Source: Ipomoea triloba
Taxonomy: Eukaryota > Streptophyta > Magnoliopsida > Solanales > Convolvulaceae
DNA: 64,000 nucleotides
Direction of reading: 5' to 3'
NCBI RefSeq assembly: GCF_003576645.1
Contig: NC_044923.1
Coordinates: 2,667,016 to 2,731,015 of the forward strand
Positions within the stretch are counted from its first letter, which is position 1, and each line of letters opens with the position of its first letter. The notes beneath the pieces were generated by a model. That model did no database searches. It was given only the letters and a program-made list of their open reading frames with translations, and had not been told where the DNA came from. The position numbers were made by a program, and so were the translations under genes. Positions 37,000-48,273 of this stretch are shown piece by piece.

Positions 37000-38406
37000 T
37001 CATGTTCGGCATGGAAATGATGGAAGGGTTGTGGAACGGGGCCCACCCTTAATCTTCGACTTATTCCTAACCATTCTGTATCTCCGAGCCTCCGCGTATC
37101 TGGTCTTCTTATCACCACCCTCCATTCTCTGAACATCAAACGGCTGCGAAGAACCCATCACCAGAGTCTCCTCCACAGAAACGTTCAGATCCGGAATCCC
37201 AATTGGGCCTAAAAGGTAGCCCATCCCATTTTGGGCTGAGACCAAACCCTGATATTGATATCTTTGGCCCAATTGATCGATAATGATTGGGCTTTCATAT
37301 TGCGGATACCCTTGTCCTGCCCTTGTATCAGGCCCACTAGGCTCTTCAACTTTTTGCGATGTACTCAGTATCTGTAAGCCATAAGTAAACAAAAAAAATT
37401 AAAAAAAAAATAAATAAATAAAATACAGCTCAATAGCTCATCCCAATAAATACCCAAAAAATATTTTTTAAAAATATATTAAAGAAAAAAACAGAGACAA
37501 CAGAAATCATTATTATCATAAAAAAAAAGCCATACCTCTTGTCTCATTGCTTTCAGCTTGAGATTGTAAGCCAGTTGGTTGTTGTAATATGCCCTCACAT
37601 TCTCCAATTGCTATTCAATTCAATCACCCAAAAAAAAAAAATTAATAAATAAATAACTAAATAATAGATTTGTATCACCAAAATTCAAAAAATTAAAAAA
37701 AAAAAATTGTTGTGATGAGGAAATTACAACTCACCCCAATAAGCACCTCTTTGCACTGGGTTAATTCATCAACATTCTTCATCCATTCCTCTCTAGTCTG
37801 CAAGTCCAAAACCAAACAGAGAAAACATCGCATTAATTATAATTTCTCCGACGAAATCGTAAAAGAAAGAGAAAACAGAGCTAAGGATTTGTCAGTCAAT
37901 GGTTTCAAATTTAAAGAATTTTTTTTTTTCTAAAAATGTATAATTTCATGGAGGAGAAAAGAGAAAAGAGAAAAGAGAAGTGTTAGTGATATATATAAAC
38001 AGAGATCACGAAATTCACCCTTTTCTTGGAGTGTTTGCGGGAAGAGATGACAGGTTTCTCGTCGGATTCACTTGGCGAAAAGGAGAGCGGCGTGGCGGGG
38101 CTTAAGACCTCAGTTTTAAATCTGAGACCCGCCGGAATTTCCGGTTCGGAGCGAGAATCCTTCGGCGGCGGCGGCGGCGAAGGGGACCGTGACTTGACGG
38201 CGGCCGTGGTAGGCGGAGGAGATACGGCGGCGCTCCGGTTAATCTTAGATCTCCGCCGCTTACACCCCCAACTTAACGATAAACCGCGCAATTTCACGCG
38301 AAAATCGGACTGTCGGATTAGTTTCCGGAGATCGAGCAAGATGTTTGCAACTTCAATCTCCTCATCATCGTACAACAACGTAGGCGAAACATTACTTCCT
38401 TTCATC

Positions 38407-38411
<5 letters not shown>
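37000..38411 (-). CDS. Plant protein of unknown function, basic/proline-rich with a helical middle, four exons
   Basis: I do not assign a function. Exons 38411-38019, 37797-37735, 37610-37536 and 37371-37000 are all joined in phase 0 and give 300 residues. Residues about 15-32 contain the acidic-to-helical segment DDEEIEVANILLDLRKLI. A basic WGCKRRRSK follows, which could be a nuclear signal, then a Pro/Ser-rich region. Exons 2 and 3 encode TREEWMKNVDELTQCKEVLIG and QLENVRAYYNNQLAYNLKLK, a likely coiled coil (parts shown). The last exon ends in a basic stretch KTRYAEARRYRMVRNKSK. The short phase-0 middle exons and clean splice sites make this a real gene. Met1 or Met3 may be used. A long CT run sits directly upstream of the ATG. 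Confidence 0.82.
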
Positions 38412-38444
<33 letters not shown>

Positions 38445-38490
38445 ATATCTCTATATCTCTCTCGCTATCTCTATCTCGCTGTGTATTTCT
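38412..38490. repeat. (CT)n microsatellite in the 5' leader
   Basis: A pure CT run of about 28 bp at 38412-38439, then degenerate CTATAT/CTAT repeats, abut the start codon of the 37.0-38.4 kb gene; as RNA this is (GA)n. A telo-box-like CTAGGGTTTA lies farther upstream near 38626. Confidence 0.9.
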
Positions 38491-39218
38491 CTCGAAAGGG
38501 GAATTGCTGAGGAAAGAGATTTGGTTAGGAGGGGGAGAGGGAGGGATGTTTGGGTATAAGAGGGAAATCCATAGACGGGGCGGGGCGATTGACACGTGGC
38601 GCTCTATTAGAGATAGAGCACTGCCTAGGGTTTATGCCACACTTTTCGATCATAAAAACATAGGTTTATTGGGTCTTTACGTTTTCTTTTTTTTTTCTTT
38701 TTGTTTTTTTTTTTTAAAGGCTCCCGCCTCGCCGCGGCGGTGATGATTGGTGTTGGGCTGAGAAGGTCACGTGCGCACACAACGACTTGCAGTTATTGTA
38801 TCAGTTGTATGATTCCTTGTTTCAGTAGGAAAATTTCCTAATTTGAATCATTATAGGAATAATACCATTTTTTTTTATCGTGTAGCCTAAAGTTTTTACC
38901 GTCGAACACAGTGATTAATATCCTTGTTGTGTTATAGGCACCTCTATTGAGTGGGATAGTGGACCTGAAGATTTAAGACTACTTCATTCTCAAAGTTAAG
39001 GATCAAACCATTAACTTTTGGTTAAGGATGAGAGAGTCATTTCTACTCAGTTACACCCAGGTTATAGGAATCATACTTATGTGGCCTGAAGTAATTACAT
39101 AGTCACAAATTTGTATATAAAGTAATGGAAGTATCATTTGAGAACAGAGATCGAGAGAATTTAGGGAAGGATGAACTATAATTTAACATCTTGTCTCTCA
39201 TTTTTAACTGATTTTTTG

Positions 39219-39769
39219 TAGGGGTGGGCACTTCGGTTCCGAACCAAACCGAACCGTACTGAAGTAGTTCGGTTCGGTTCGGTATAAACCGAAAGAACCG
39301 AACGGTACTTAATATAGAGAAATCGAACGGTTCGGTTTGGGTTTTTACCGAACCAAACCGAAAACCGTTCGGTTTTTTAAATATATATAATAAATAATAA
39401 TAATGAATATTGATCCGTGATGAGGGGATGATGGATGTACAAGATATTACTTTACAATTTGGATTGCTATGTTAATTTTGTGTTTGAATTGTTTTGTTTT
39501 TATGTAATATTTATATTTTAGACTTTGGATTATGCGAATATGTATTGTTTGGCAGTGTGTTATTTGAAAAATTAGTAAATGTTAAAAATTGAACATCCTA
39601 AACCGAACCAAATCCCGATCCGAAATAATTCCGAACCGAAACCGAACCGTTTCACACCGAACCGAACTTTATTGTAAAATCGAATGGTATCATTTTTTGT
39701 AATACCGAAATACCGATACCGAAATCGAAACCGAAAAAACCGTACCGAATCCCGAAGTGCCCACCCCTA
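39219..39769. mobile_element. hAT-type MITE, 551 bp
   Basis: Terminal inverted repeats TAGGGGTGGGCACTTCGG and CCGAAGTGCCCACCCCTA are perfect over 18 bp. An identical 8-bp repeat ATTTTTTG flanks them (39211-39218 and 39770-39777), the hAT signature. The subterminal regions are packed with CGGTTCGG/CCGAACCG words in opposite orientation. There is no transposase. Confidence 0.93.
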
Positions 39770-39893
39770 ATTTTTTGAACTAAACTATCTTAAATTAAAT
39801 TTGAGGAAAAAAAATTTTATCGTTAAAAATTTTTAAATGAAAATAGGCGCGAAACTTAAGTTATTTTCACATTTTGTCCTACAAGTATAGAAT

Positions 39894-40101
39894 CATTTCA
39901 ACATTTATCCCCGCCCCCTCCTCCCCCCCCTCACTATTAAAATTTTCAAATTTGGTCATACGACTTTTAAATTTTCTTACCACATTTAAATAAGAACCAT
40001 TTCAACATTTATCCCCGCCCCCTCCTCCCCCCCTCACTATTAAAATTTTCAAATTTGGTCATACGACTTTTAAATTTTCTTACCACATTTAAATAAGAAC
40101 T
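39894..40101. repeat. Two-copy tandem repeat, period about 104 bp
   Basis: Direct copies beginning CATTTCAACATTTATCCCC at 39894 and 39998, each with a long C-rich run. They are nearly identical, apart from the length of the C run. Confidence 0.85.
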
Positions 40102-40427
40102 AAAAAATGTCTGTTTAATTATTTGATGGAATTTTGATTTTAGCATTTTTTTAAAATGTTTTCTACTTTATCCTCTATTTTATTTTTTTCCTTAAATAAC
40201 CATGCATTACATTAGTATAAACTTTAGCCTATTTATTATTGGTTGTTGAGTAATAATTTTTTGCCTAAATTTAGTTGTTTGTCTTTGAGAAATTTTACAT
40301 ATGTGGCCCTGAAGTAATTACAAGTTCACATATTTTTATAAAGTATTGGAACTATCATTGTATGCATTTGAGAATTGAGAAAAGAGATCCAGGGAATTTA
40401 GGGAAGGATGAACTATAATTTTAACAT

Positions 40428-40977
40428 GGGATAATATTCAAATTAGCCATTGAACGTAACTTCAAAGTGCAATTAGACCATTAAACGAAAAAAAAAGTGC
40501 AATTAGACCACTCAACACTCCAAATGCATGCAATTTTACCTGATAGCAGGTTACCTTCTGTTTCATCAGGTTGCCTACCTACATGGATGGTAAGTTGACA
40601 TTTTAAAATATTTTTTTAATACTAAACTTTAAAAATAAAAATAAAATAAAATAAATAAAAAATTTAAAAATTTAATTTAAAAAAAAAAACAAACAAGAAG
40701 GCATTTTATTTTTAATTTTTTAATTATTTTTTTTTAAAAAAACAAGGAAGCAGGCATTTAGGTTTTATTTTTAATGTTATTATTTTTTAAAAATTATTTT
40801 AAAATGCCAATTCACCATCCACATAAAGCAGGCAACCTGATGAAATGAAAGATAACCTGCTATCGGGTGAAATTGCATGTATTTGGAATGTTCATTGACC
40901 TAATTGCACCTTTTTTTCGTTCAGTGACCTAATTGCACTTTCAGGTTACGTTCAGTGGCCAATTTGAACCTTATTCC
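40428..40977. mobile_element. Mutator-like MITE, 550 bp
   Basis: Ends GGGATAATATTCAAATTAGC and, inverted, GGAATAAGGTTCAAATTGGC form long imperfect terminal repeats that continue through TGAACGTAAC. A perfect 9-bp repeat TTTTAACAT flanks the element at 40419-40427 and 40978-40986. The arms fold back over most of their length (GCAATTAGACC / GACCTAATTGC; AGGTTGCCT / AGGCAACCT). Confidence 0.88.
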
Positions 40978-41904
40978 TTTTAACATCCCTACTCCTTATA
41001 TGCAATCATTTTTAGCTGATTTTTTGAACTAGAATATCTTAAATTAAATTATATATATCTGTGTGTGTGTAAAAATACAATGATGCAACATTTAAATCAT
41101 TTTTAACTTTATCTTTACATATAAAAACAAGTCAAAACATTGAAGTGTTTTTTTTTTTTTTTGCAAGTTTGAATGATATAATTACATTTTTTTTTTCAAA
41201 TAATTCAAGGGTCTATTTGACCTTTATTCTAATTTTAACAACAAATGAGCAAATGATCATACACAAATATATAGGTGAGAGACTAAGAAAAAAATTTTGT
41301 TTTTTTTTTCTCTTGAAATTACTAATCATTAAAAAAAATGTACTCCGTAATTAGCTATTAGATTTTCTTTTTTTTGGTGTTGAGAGAAATTAAACTAAGG
41401 AAGACCCGTGCGAATGACTCAACGTAAAATGTGTTGACAGAAATTAAATTTATGACATTTGAATACAAGAATTATGTTTCATTCATTCTGTCTCGAACCC
41501 GACAGAAAATTTGGGAGGATGTAAATTATGGTAACTCAGTTGAACACAGAGGCTAGACCCCATGTGACCAACCGAGTTGTCCATGCTGAGAAATGTTTAT
41601 TTATTTGTTGAGCCAATATAGCGTAGCTAAACGCCCAATTAAATGTTTGAGCAAGTAATTACAGCAACAATAATGATTCATGAAACGGTAATTGATCTAG
41701 TAAGTACATTGCAGGGTGTTACATTGAACAACCTTTTTTTATAACTAAAATCTAACCTTTTTTTTTTTTTGAGTACTAAAAAAAAAAAAAAAAAAGAAGT
41801 TAAATTTTCTTATTTGTAGTATTTGACTATTTGCTTAACATTATTCTGCCAACATCTTTAATTGGGATGAAACTCGAACCTGTAACATTTCATTTGGAAT
41901 AGCT

Positions 41905-42036
41905 ACAGTGATGCCATCAAATCCATAAGGTCCTTTTGGGGTCATAATATAATCTCATACAAAAATCACGACAGTGATGCCATCAAATCCATAAGGTCCT
42001 TTTGGGGTCATAATATAATCTCTTACAAAAATCACG
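41905..42036. repeat. Tandem pair of 66-bp units
   Basis: 41905-41970 and 41971-42036 are identical apart from one base by eye; both contain CATCAAATCCATAAGGTCC. Confidence 0.9.
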
Positions 42037-42521
42037 ATTGACGTGTTATTATTTTGTTGAATGTATATATTTTTTTCTTTTTTAAAAATTAATGTCACAT
42101 CAAGTAGTGATTTTAATTAATAAAAAAAATTACTGATGATTTTTAATTGACTAGACTCACAATAGATTAGGTATTTATGAAAAACAAGGGCAGGATATTA
42201 ATAAGGCTTTGGGTCTTGGCAAATTTTTGTGGTCTATATAGTTACGTGGATCAAAAATACAAAGTACATTTTTAATATACTAAAAGTACTTAAGTCATAG
42301 TCATGGTGCATGATGATTCATTTTCAATGGAGAAAAAGAAGTTTAGCTAGTGACATTAATCAAACTAGGTTTAGAGATTGCACAAGCATATATAATTGCA
42401 GTATTGGTTGAAGAAACAGGGGAATACTGTTAACATTTTAATATTTAAAAGAATCCAGTTTTAACAAAATTAGTTAGAAAATGGTGCCCAGAAGTAGCTG
42501 CAGAAGCAGAAATGAGCATCC

Positions 42522-42523
<2 letters not shown>

Positions 42524-42555
<32 letters not shown>
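42524..42555. repeat. (CT)n microsatellite
   Basis: Uninterrupted CT dinucleotides, about 32 bp, just downstream of the stop codon of the 42.6-44.8 kb gene, probably in its 3' UTR. Confidence 0.9.
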
Positions 42556-42556
<1 letters not shown>

Positions 42557-42597
42557 AATTAGATTAGGAAAACCAAGATTCACTAATGAAAAAGAAT

Positions 42598-44807
42598 CTA
42601 GGATGTCTTCTGTTTCTTTGGGTTTCTTGGAGCCAGAACAAAGTCATCATCTGATCCATCATCAGAGTCATCATCCTCCTTCTTGCGCTTGTTTGACTGT
42701 TTTGGTTTGGCTTCAGACCCTGCAGCTTTCTTTCTCTGTGTAGACACAGCCGGAGAAGGCGTCTGCGTCTTCTTAGCGGGCACAGGAGAAGCAGCGGTGG
42801 TTTTCTTGACAGATTTCTTTGGCGAAATGTGCTTCTGCTGCTGTGCCTTTTTCTTAATCGTCTCGAAAACTTCCTTCGCCTTGTCCTTGGATAGCAAACC
42901 AGACTCCATCATCCTGCCAGAAACATACATATGAAGTGTATATATTGAGTCGGGATTGGCTACAACACGTGTAAATGAAACATATATATTCTGAATCCAT
43001 CGAGCAAGCAAAGCTTTTGAAATCCATAACAGCAATGATTAGCCTTAAGCCGTTCAACTCATTTGCAGATATATATCCTAAAAAAAAGAAGCTGGGGTAT
43101 AGCAACTATGAAGAGAATGGATGCAATGAATCAAATAAAATATAGCTGTGCATTAAATGATCAACAATAATTTATTATCATTTCCCTTTTCCTTTCTCGT
43201 ATAGCCAAATTATAAGTCTTGGTTGACTTAGATGATGGAATTCATGTGGCGGTGAGAGGAATTTACCCAAGGAAACAATCACAGTGGTTAAGTAGCTTGT
43301 ATTTCAACGCAAAATGATTTTATTATAACTTATAAGCATCAAGTAAACAGAGGAAAAACAGATAAAAGAAGGTGGCATCCATCAGAAGTCAAAGTGCCAC
43401 CAGTACCATAAAAAATTGGCAGCTAGGGAAAGCACTTCTCAAATGTAGTTGCCCAGAAGACATTTTCGAGTTATTTGGGGTTTAAATCTGACATTTTGGA
43501 AAACCCACAAAGCTCTAATAGCATTGCAATGGAAAGCATAGATGAAAAAAATGTCAAAATGGCATACAAACACAGCAATGGGCAACACATTTTTAACCCA
43601 TTCACTAATATGCCCTTGACAATCATTCGTGTATGATTATATTCCTGGGCTAAGTTTCAAATTTGATTTTAAGTTATGAGAATCTAAAACAAGTTCCATG
43701 CTGATAAAAAAAACGTCTTAACTTTTACTCTAACGCAATTATTCTTTGATCTTAGACCAAACATTCACCAACATCCCTTTTCCCGTGAATCCTATATTGT
43801 AAACCAAGTTAGAGAATACCATCATTGAAGTAGCTTGAGAACCATATAAATCAAAGATGATGGCAAGGCATAGCAAACTAGACAGATAATGAGCTCCAAA
43901 GCATAATCACTAGATACTTACCAGATTGCAGCCATGTTACTTTCTGGCAATTGGTTGTACAAAGATTCATAAAAAAGCCTCGATGGGTCTCTCTGCAACC
44001 AAAAACAAAACAAAAGAATACTCCATTAGCTGCAAACATTCCCAGAGAACACAGTGCAATTGGGTGAAGTATGCAATCAAAACATCAAACAAGCAATTGA
44101 AACATTTTTTTTATTTCTTTTAATGCAATTTAAGTTGAAAACATTTCAATCTTTCCTCCCAACTAGTAAGGAAGAGGATAGTGTGAGTCTTAGTAGCAAG
44201 CAAATTGATCAGTTCCAATTGCACATATTTTGCTTGTTTTCACTCAATTGCACGAAAACGATAAGTTTATTGCTCGATTTGACATTTTTTCCTATTTGCA
44301 AAAGCATACCTCCTCTGGAGGGTCTCTCTTCTGGCCAGGCAAATCATAAACCTTCTTCTCACGCTTCTTCCCATTCTGCTCTGCTTCTTTAGTTGCCTTC
44401 TTCGCCTTTTTCTGCACCTTAAACCAAAAACACAAGCACAAATCATACAATCAATTCCGAAACCTAATTGAATAAAACATTTACGACATAAAACAAACCT
44501 TTTCAGTTTTATTAGCCGCATTTTTGGATTTAGGTTCTTCAAAATCGTCATCGTCCTCTTCTTTCTTCGCTTTAGCTTTACTATCAGGAGCCTTGCTCGA
44601 GCTTTTTCTCGGAGCGGGCTTTTCAGCACCGTCTTCCTCCTTCACTTTAGCGGGCGGTTTCTTGGCCTTGGACTGTTTCGGGGCGGCATTGCCGCCGGAA
44701 CCTTCTTTCTTCCGGTTCTTCAGCATTGAGCCAAGGCATTCCTCCTCATCCTCTTCCTCATCTTCGACGGATTCCTTCTTCAACGCCTTTGAATCTTCAG
44801 AAGGCAT
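42598..44807 (-). CDS. Lysine/acid-rich probable nuclear protein of unknown function, four exons
   Basis: Exons 44807-44499, 44411-44310, 43992-43922 and 42913-42598 join in phase to 265 residues. The N-terminal third is low-complexity, with acidic blocks (EDEEEDEEE) and Lys/Pro/Ser-rich blocks typical of chromatin-associated proteins. The conserved part is encoded by exons 2 and 3: KKVYDLPGQKRDPPEE then RDPSRLFYESLYNQLPES and MAAIWMMESGLL, which I recall as a conserved plant motif but cannot name. The C terminus returns to Lys-rich sequence with SNKRKKEDDD and ends PKKQKTS, likely nuclear signals. Exon 1 and part of exon 2 recur at 45988-46454, apparently through an assembly overlap. Long Ser/Phe-rich frames on the other strand are shadows of the biased composition. 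Confidence 0.85.
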
Positions 44808-45952
44808 TTCAATTGCGAAATGGACCCAAATTTGGGGAGTTGAAGAGAGGAAAACAAGGGTTTCTCCGGTTCTCAGTTCTGATTTGCTGAAAACATCGTC
44901 TTCAAGATTTGGGCCTCAGACATACAATAAATGGTAAGGCGACGCGATGTAAAAGTTTAAGCCCGCATTGTAATTTGTAAGGAGCGTTATTGCCCAGGAT
45001 TGAAAATACACTGTGAATTTTGTGTCTTTTTTTGAAGGTGTGAATTTTGTGTCTTATTTTGTGAAATTTTGTATATATGATTATATGAACACAAATTATG
45101 TACCTAAATTATATTTAAAAATATATATAATATGTATATGTGTTTTATGTTATGATTTTTTTGTGTCTTGTATTATTAAATTATGTATCTTTACGATTAT
45201 GAATTATATACCTTATCGGTTCGATTCATGGTTCATAATACTATGTGGACTCTGGTATATGATATAAAATTTCATTGCACGGACCGTGGTCCAAAACTAC
45301 GTCGTCCCCTGAGATGACGTCGTTATTATTATTATTTTTTTCACGCAACCTGCGTTTTCTTCTCTATTGCATCTTCCTTAACTACACATTGGTCGCCTTC
45401 TCCAACTCCATGCCTCTTTGATGGTGACGAGTGACCAGTCACTGATCACTTTTTGCCTGAAATTTTATCCAAATCTCGCTGGTGGGTTACCAGAATTTTA
45501 ATTACATGTAATAGCATGTCATTAATTCATTTTTGAGCTTTATTACATCAAAATCAATTGTTTTTTTTTTTTTGAATACTATTGACTCTGTTACAATGTA
45601 ATATCTGTTCATACATACTTTCTCAACCTACTGAAGTACAAAGAGGCAACGCCCCCCATTGAGGATCGAACTTGTGACCTCATCAATTGTTAAAGACTGT
45701 AATTGCACTTTTAAAAAGTGTAGAGAGTAATTGACTTTTCAACTAAAATTTGAAGGTCTATTTTACCATATTGTTGTTTAATAGCTAGTAAATAGTAAAT
45801 ACACATGTGAGATAGTATTCTTTATTTTTTTTCTAAAGAAATTAAGACTAGAAATTTCTTATTGGAATGGACATGATTGGGGCTTCAAGCCTTCAATGAC
45901 ACACGCACACAGAACCAAGATTCCTTAGCATCAACTATATATCAACGTTTTC

Positions 45953-45986
<34 letters not shown>

Positions 45987-47599
45987 NAAATCATAAACCT
46001 TCTTCTCACGCTTCTTCCCATTCTGCTCTGCTTCTTTAGTTGCCTTCTTCGCCTTTTTCTGCACCTTAAACCAAAAACACAAGCACAAATCATACAATCA
46101 ATTCCGAAACCTAATTGAATAAAACATTTACGACATAAAACAAACCTTTTCAGTTTTATTAGCCGCATTTTTGGATTTAGGTTCTTCAAAATCGTCATCG
46201 TCCTCTTCTTTCTTCGCTTTAGCTTTACTATCAGGAGCCTTGCTCGAGCTTTTTCTCGGAGCGGGCTTTTCAGCACCGTCTTCCTCCTTCACTTTAGCGG
46301 GCGGTTTCTTGGCCTTGGACTGTTTCGGGGCGGCATTGCCGCCGGAACCTTCTTTCTTCCGGTTCTTCAGCATTGAGCCAAGGCATTCCTCCTCATCCTC
46401 TTCCTCATCTTCGACGGATTCCTTCTTCAACGCCTTTGAATCTTCAGAAGGCATTTCAATTGCGAAATGGACCCAAATTTGGGGAGTTGAAGAGAGGAAA
46501 ACAAGGGTTTCTCCGGTTCTCAGTTCTGATTTGCTGAAAACATCGTCTTCAAGATTTGGGCCTCAGACATACAATAAATGGTAAGGCGACGCGATGTAAA
46601 AGTTTAAGCCCGCATTGTAATTTGTAAGGAGCGTTATTGCCCAGGATTGAAAATACACTGTGAATTTTGTGTCTTTTTTTGAAGGTGTGAATTTTGTGTC
46701 TTATTTTGTGAAATTTTGTATATATGATTATATGAACACAAATTATGTACCTAAATTATATTTAAAAATATATATAATATGTATATGTGTTTTATGTTAT
46801 GATTTTTTTGTGTCTTGTATTATTAAATTATGTATCTTTACGATTATGAATTATATACCTTATCGGTTCGATTCATGGTTCATAATACTATGTGGACTCT
46901 GGTATATGATATAAAATTTCATTGCACGGACCGTGGTCCAAAACTACGTCGTCCCCTGAGATGACGTCGTTATTATTATTATTTTTTTCACGCAACCTGC
47001 GTTTTCTTCTCTATTGCATCTTCCTTAACTACACATTGGTCGCCTTCTCCAACTCCATGCCTCTTTGATGGTGACGAGTGACCAGTCACTGATCACTTTT
47101 TGCCTGAAATTTTATCCAAATCTCGCTGGTGGGTTACCAGAATTTTAATTACATGTAATAGCATGTCATTAATTCATTTTTGAGCTTTATTACATCAAAA
47201 TCAATTGTTTTTTTTTTTTTGAATACTATTGACTCTGTTACAATGTAATATCTGTTCATACATACTTTCTCAACCTACTGAAGTACAAAGAGGCAACGCC
47301 CCCCATTGAGGATCGAACTTGTGACCTCATCAATTGTTAAAGACTGTAATTGCACTTTTAAAAAGTGTAGAGAGTAATTGACTTTTCAACTAAAATTTGA
47401 AGGTCTATTTTACCATATTGTTGTTTAATAGCTAGTAAATAGTAAATACACATGTGAGATAGTATTCTTTATTTTTTTTCTAAAGAAATTAAGACTAGAA
47501 ATTTCTTATTGGAATGGACATGATTGGGGCTTCAAGCCTTCAATGACACACGCACACAGAACCAAGATTCCTTAGCATCAACTATATATCAACGTTTTC

Positions 47600-47632
<33 letters not shown>
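44341..47632. repeat. 1.65-kb direct duplication joined by a single N
   Basis: 44341-45986 and 45988-47632 carry the same sequence at an offset of 1647 bp. The encoded frames are identical in both copies. Each copy ends in a run of about 32-33 A; the first run stops at the N (45987) and the second continues into unique DNA. This looks like two overlapping contigs that were not merged. Confidence 0.9.
45991..46454 (-). pseudogene. Duplicate 5' part of the 42.6-44.8 kb gene, truncated at the N
   Basis: Contains exon 1 (46454-46146) and the first part of exon 2 (46058 to about 45991), identical in translation to the complete gene, then breaks off at the N. Exons 3 and 4 are missing. I infer an assembly artefact; if real, it would be a 5'-only duplicate sharing the same upstream region. 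Confidence 0.75.
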
Positions 47633-47637
<5 letters not shown>

Positions 47638-47877
47638 ATATATCAACGAAGAATAAGAAAGGATATGACAGAACAAAACCCCCACTAAGCAACGAATATA
47701 TCCTCCCTTTCTTTAAATATCCTACCTGCAATTTGGGTATCCACAAAAGTTAACCAAAATGCCCAAACTTTCCAGTTTCCACCCAAAAAGCCAACCCATA
47801 TATATATTACACTCCCCAAACCAACTCCACAGACACCCAAAAACACCAAAGAAAACCCCAAAAAAAAAATTAAAAAA
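47633..47877 (+). promoter_or_regulatory. Promoter and leader of the three-helix membrane protein gene
   Basis: CCCATATATATATTACACTCC near 47795-47815 is a TATA-like stretch about 75 bp before the ATG, followed by an A/C-rich leader. A CT-rich patch lies near 47705. Confidence 0.5.
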
Positions 47878-48273
47878 ATGGGGTGGTTATGGGGAGGCAG
47901 AAGAGGGGTGAGCTGGAGAGATCAGACGGTGGACTCAATCACAGCGCCGCCGCTGCCATTAATGGTGCTTTTCGGGCTGGTGGCGTTTTTCATGTGTTTA
48001 TCTACGTATTTGGACTTTAAGGCGCAGGTGGCGAGGACGAAGAGCAGTTTAAGGATGTTTCTGTTTTTGGTGCCTTTGTTGGTGGTCTTGTTGGTGTATA
48101 TCAGGCTGGTTAGCTACCGGTTTTTCTATCCGTATGGGCGGCCGGTGTACCGGTCCGGCGGGGGCGGTGACGGCGGGATTGCGCCGTGGGGGTTGGCGGT
48201 GCTGGTGGTTTTGCTTCTTGTCATGGTTCATTACCAGGTTTCTATTCAGTCTAGCTGGTTTCCACTCATGTAA
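47878..48273 (+). CDS. Small plant membrane protein, three predicted helices, intronless
   Basis: 131 residues with hydrophobic segments at about 27-46 (LPLMVLFGLVAFFMCLS), 60-78 (MFLFLVPLLVVLLVYIRLV) and 103-120 (WGLAVLVVLLLVMVHYQ). A Gly-rich loop (GGGGDGG) lies between the last two. The N terminus MGWLWGGRRGVSWRDQT and the ending SIQSSWFPLM resemble an uncharacterised family of small plant transmembrane proteins that I remember only by pattern. No function is assigned. Codon use is GC-rich compared with the surroundings, as expected of a real gene. The ATG follows an A-rich leader. Confidence 0.78.
   Translation: MGWLWGGRRGVSWRDQTVDSITAPPLPLMVLFGLVAFFMCLSTYLDFKAQVARTKSSLRMFLFLVPLLVVLLVYIRLVSYRFFYPYGRPVYRSGGGGDGGIAPWGLAVLVVLLLVMVHYQVSIQSSWFPLM

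Larger units (their letters stand above)
38491..42597. other. Intergenic, MITE-rich
   Basis: No coding exon is supported. The stretch contains two MITEs inside an older duplicated segment (about 39060-39830 and 40290-41060), a GC-rich two-copy repeat near 39894, a 66-bp tandem pair at 41905 and a CT microsatellite near 42524. Confidence 0.55.

Noticed and set aside
38026..38559. 177-codon frame on the plus strand
   Set aside because: Antisense to the first exon of the 37.0-38.4 kb gene and extended by the CT repeat.
44524..44937. 137-codon Ser/Phe-rich frame, repeated at 46171-46584
   Set aside because: Antisense shadow of the Lys/Glu-rich exon 1; repeated only because of the duplicated assembly segment.
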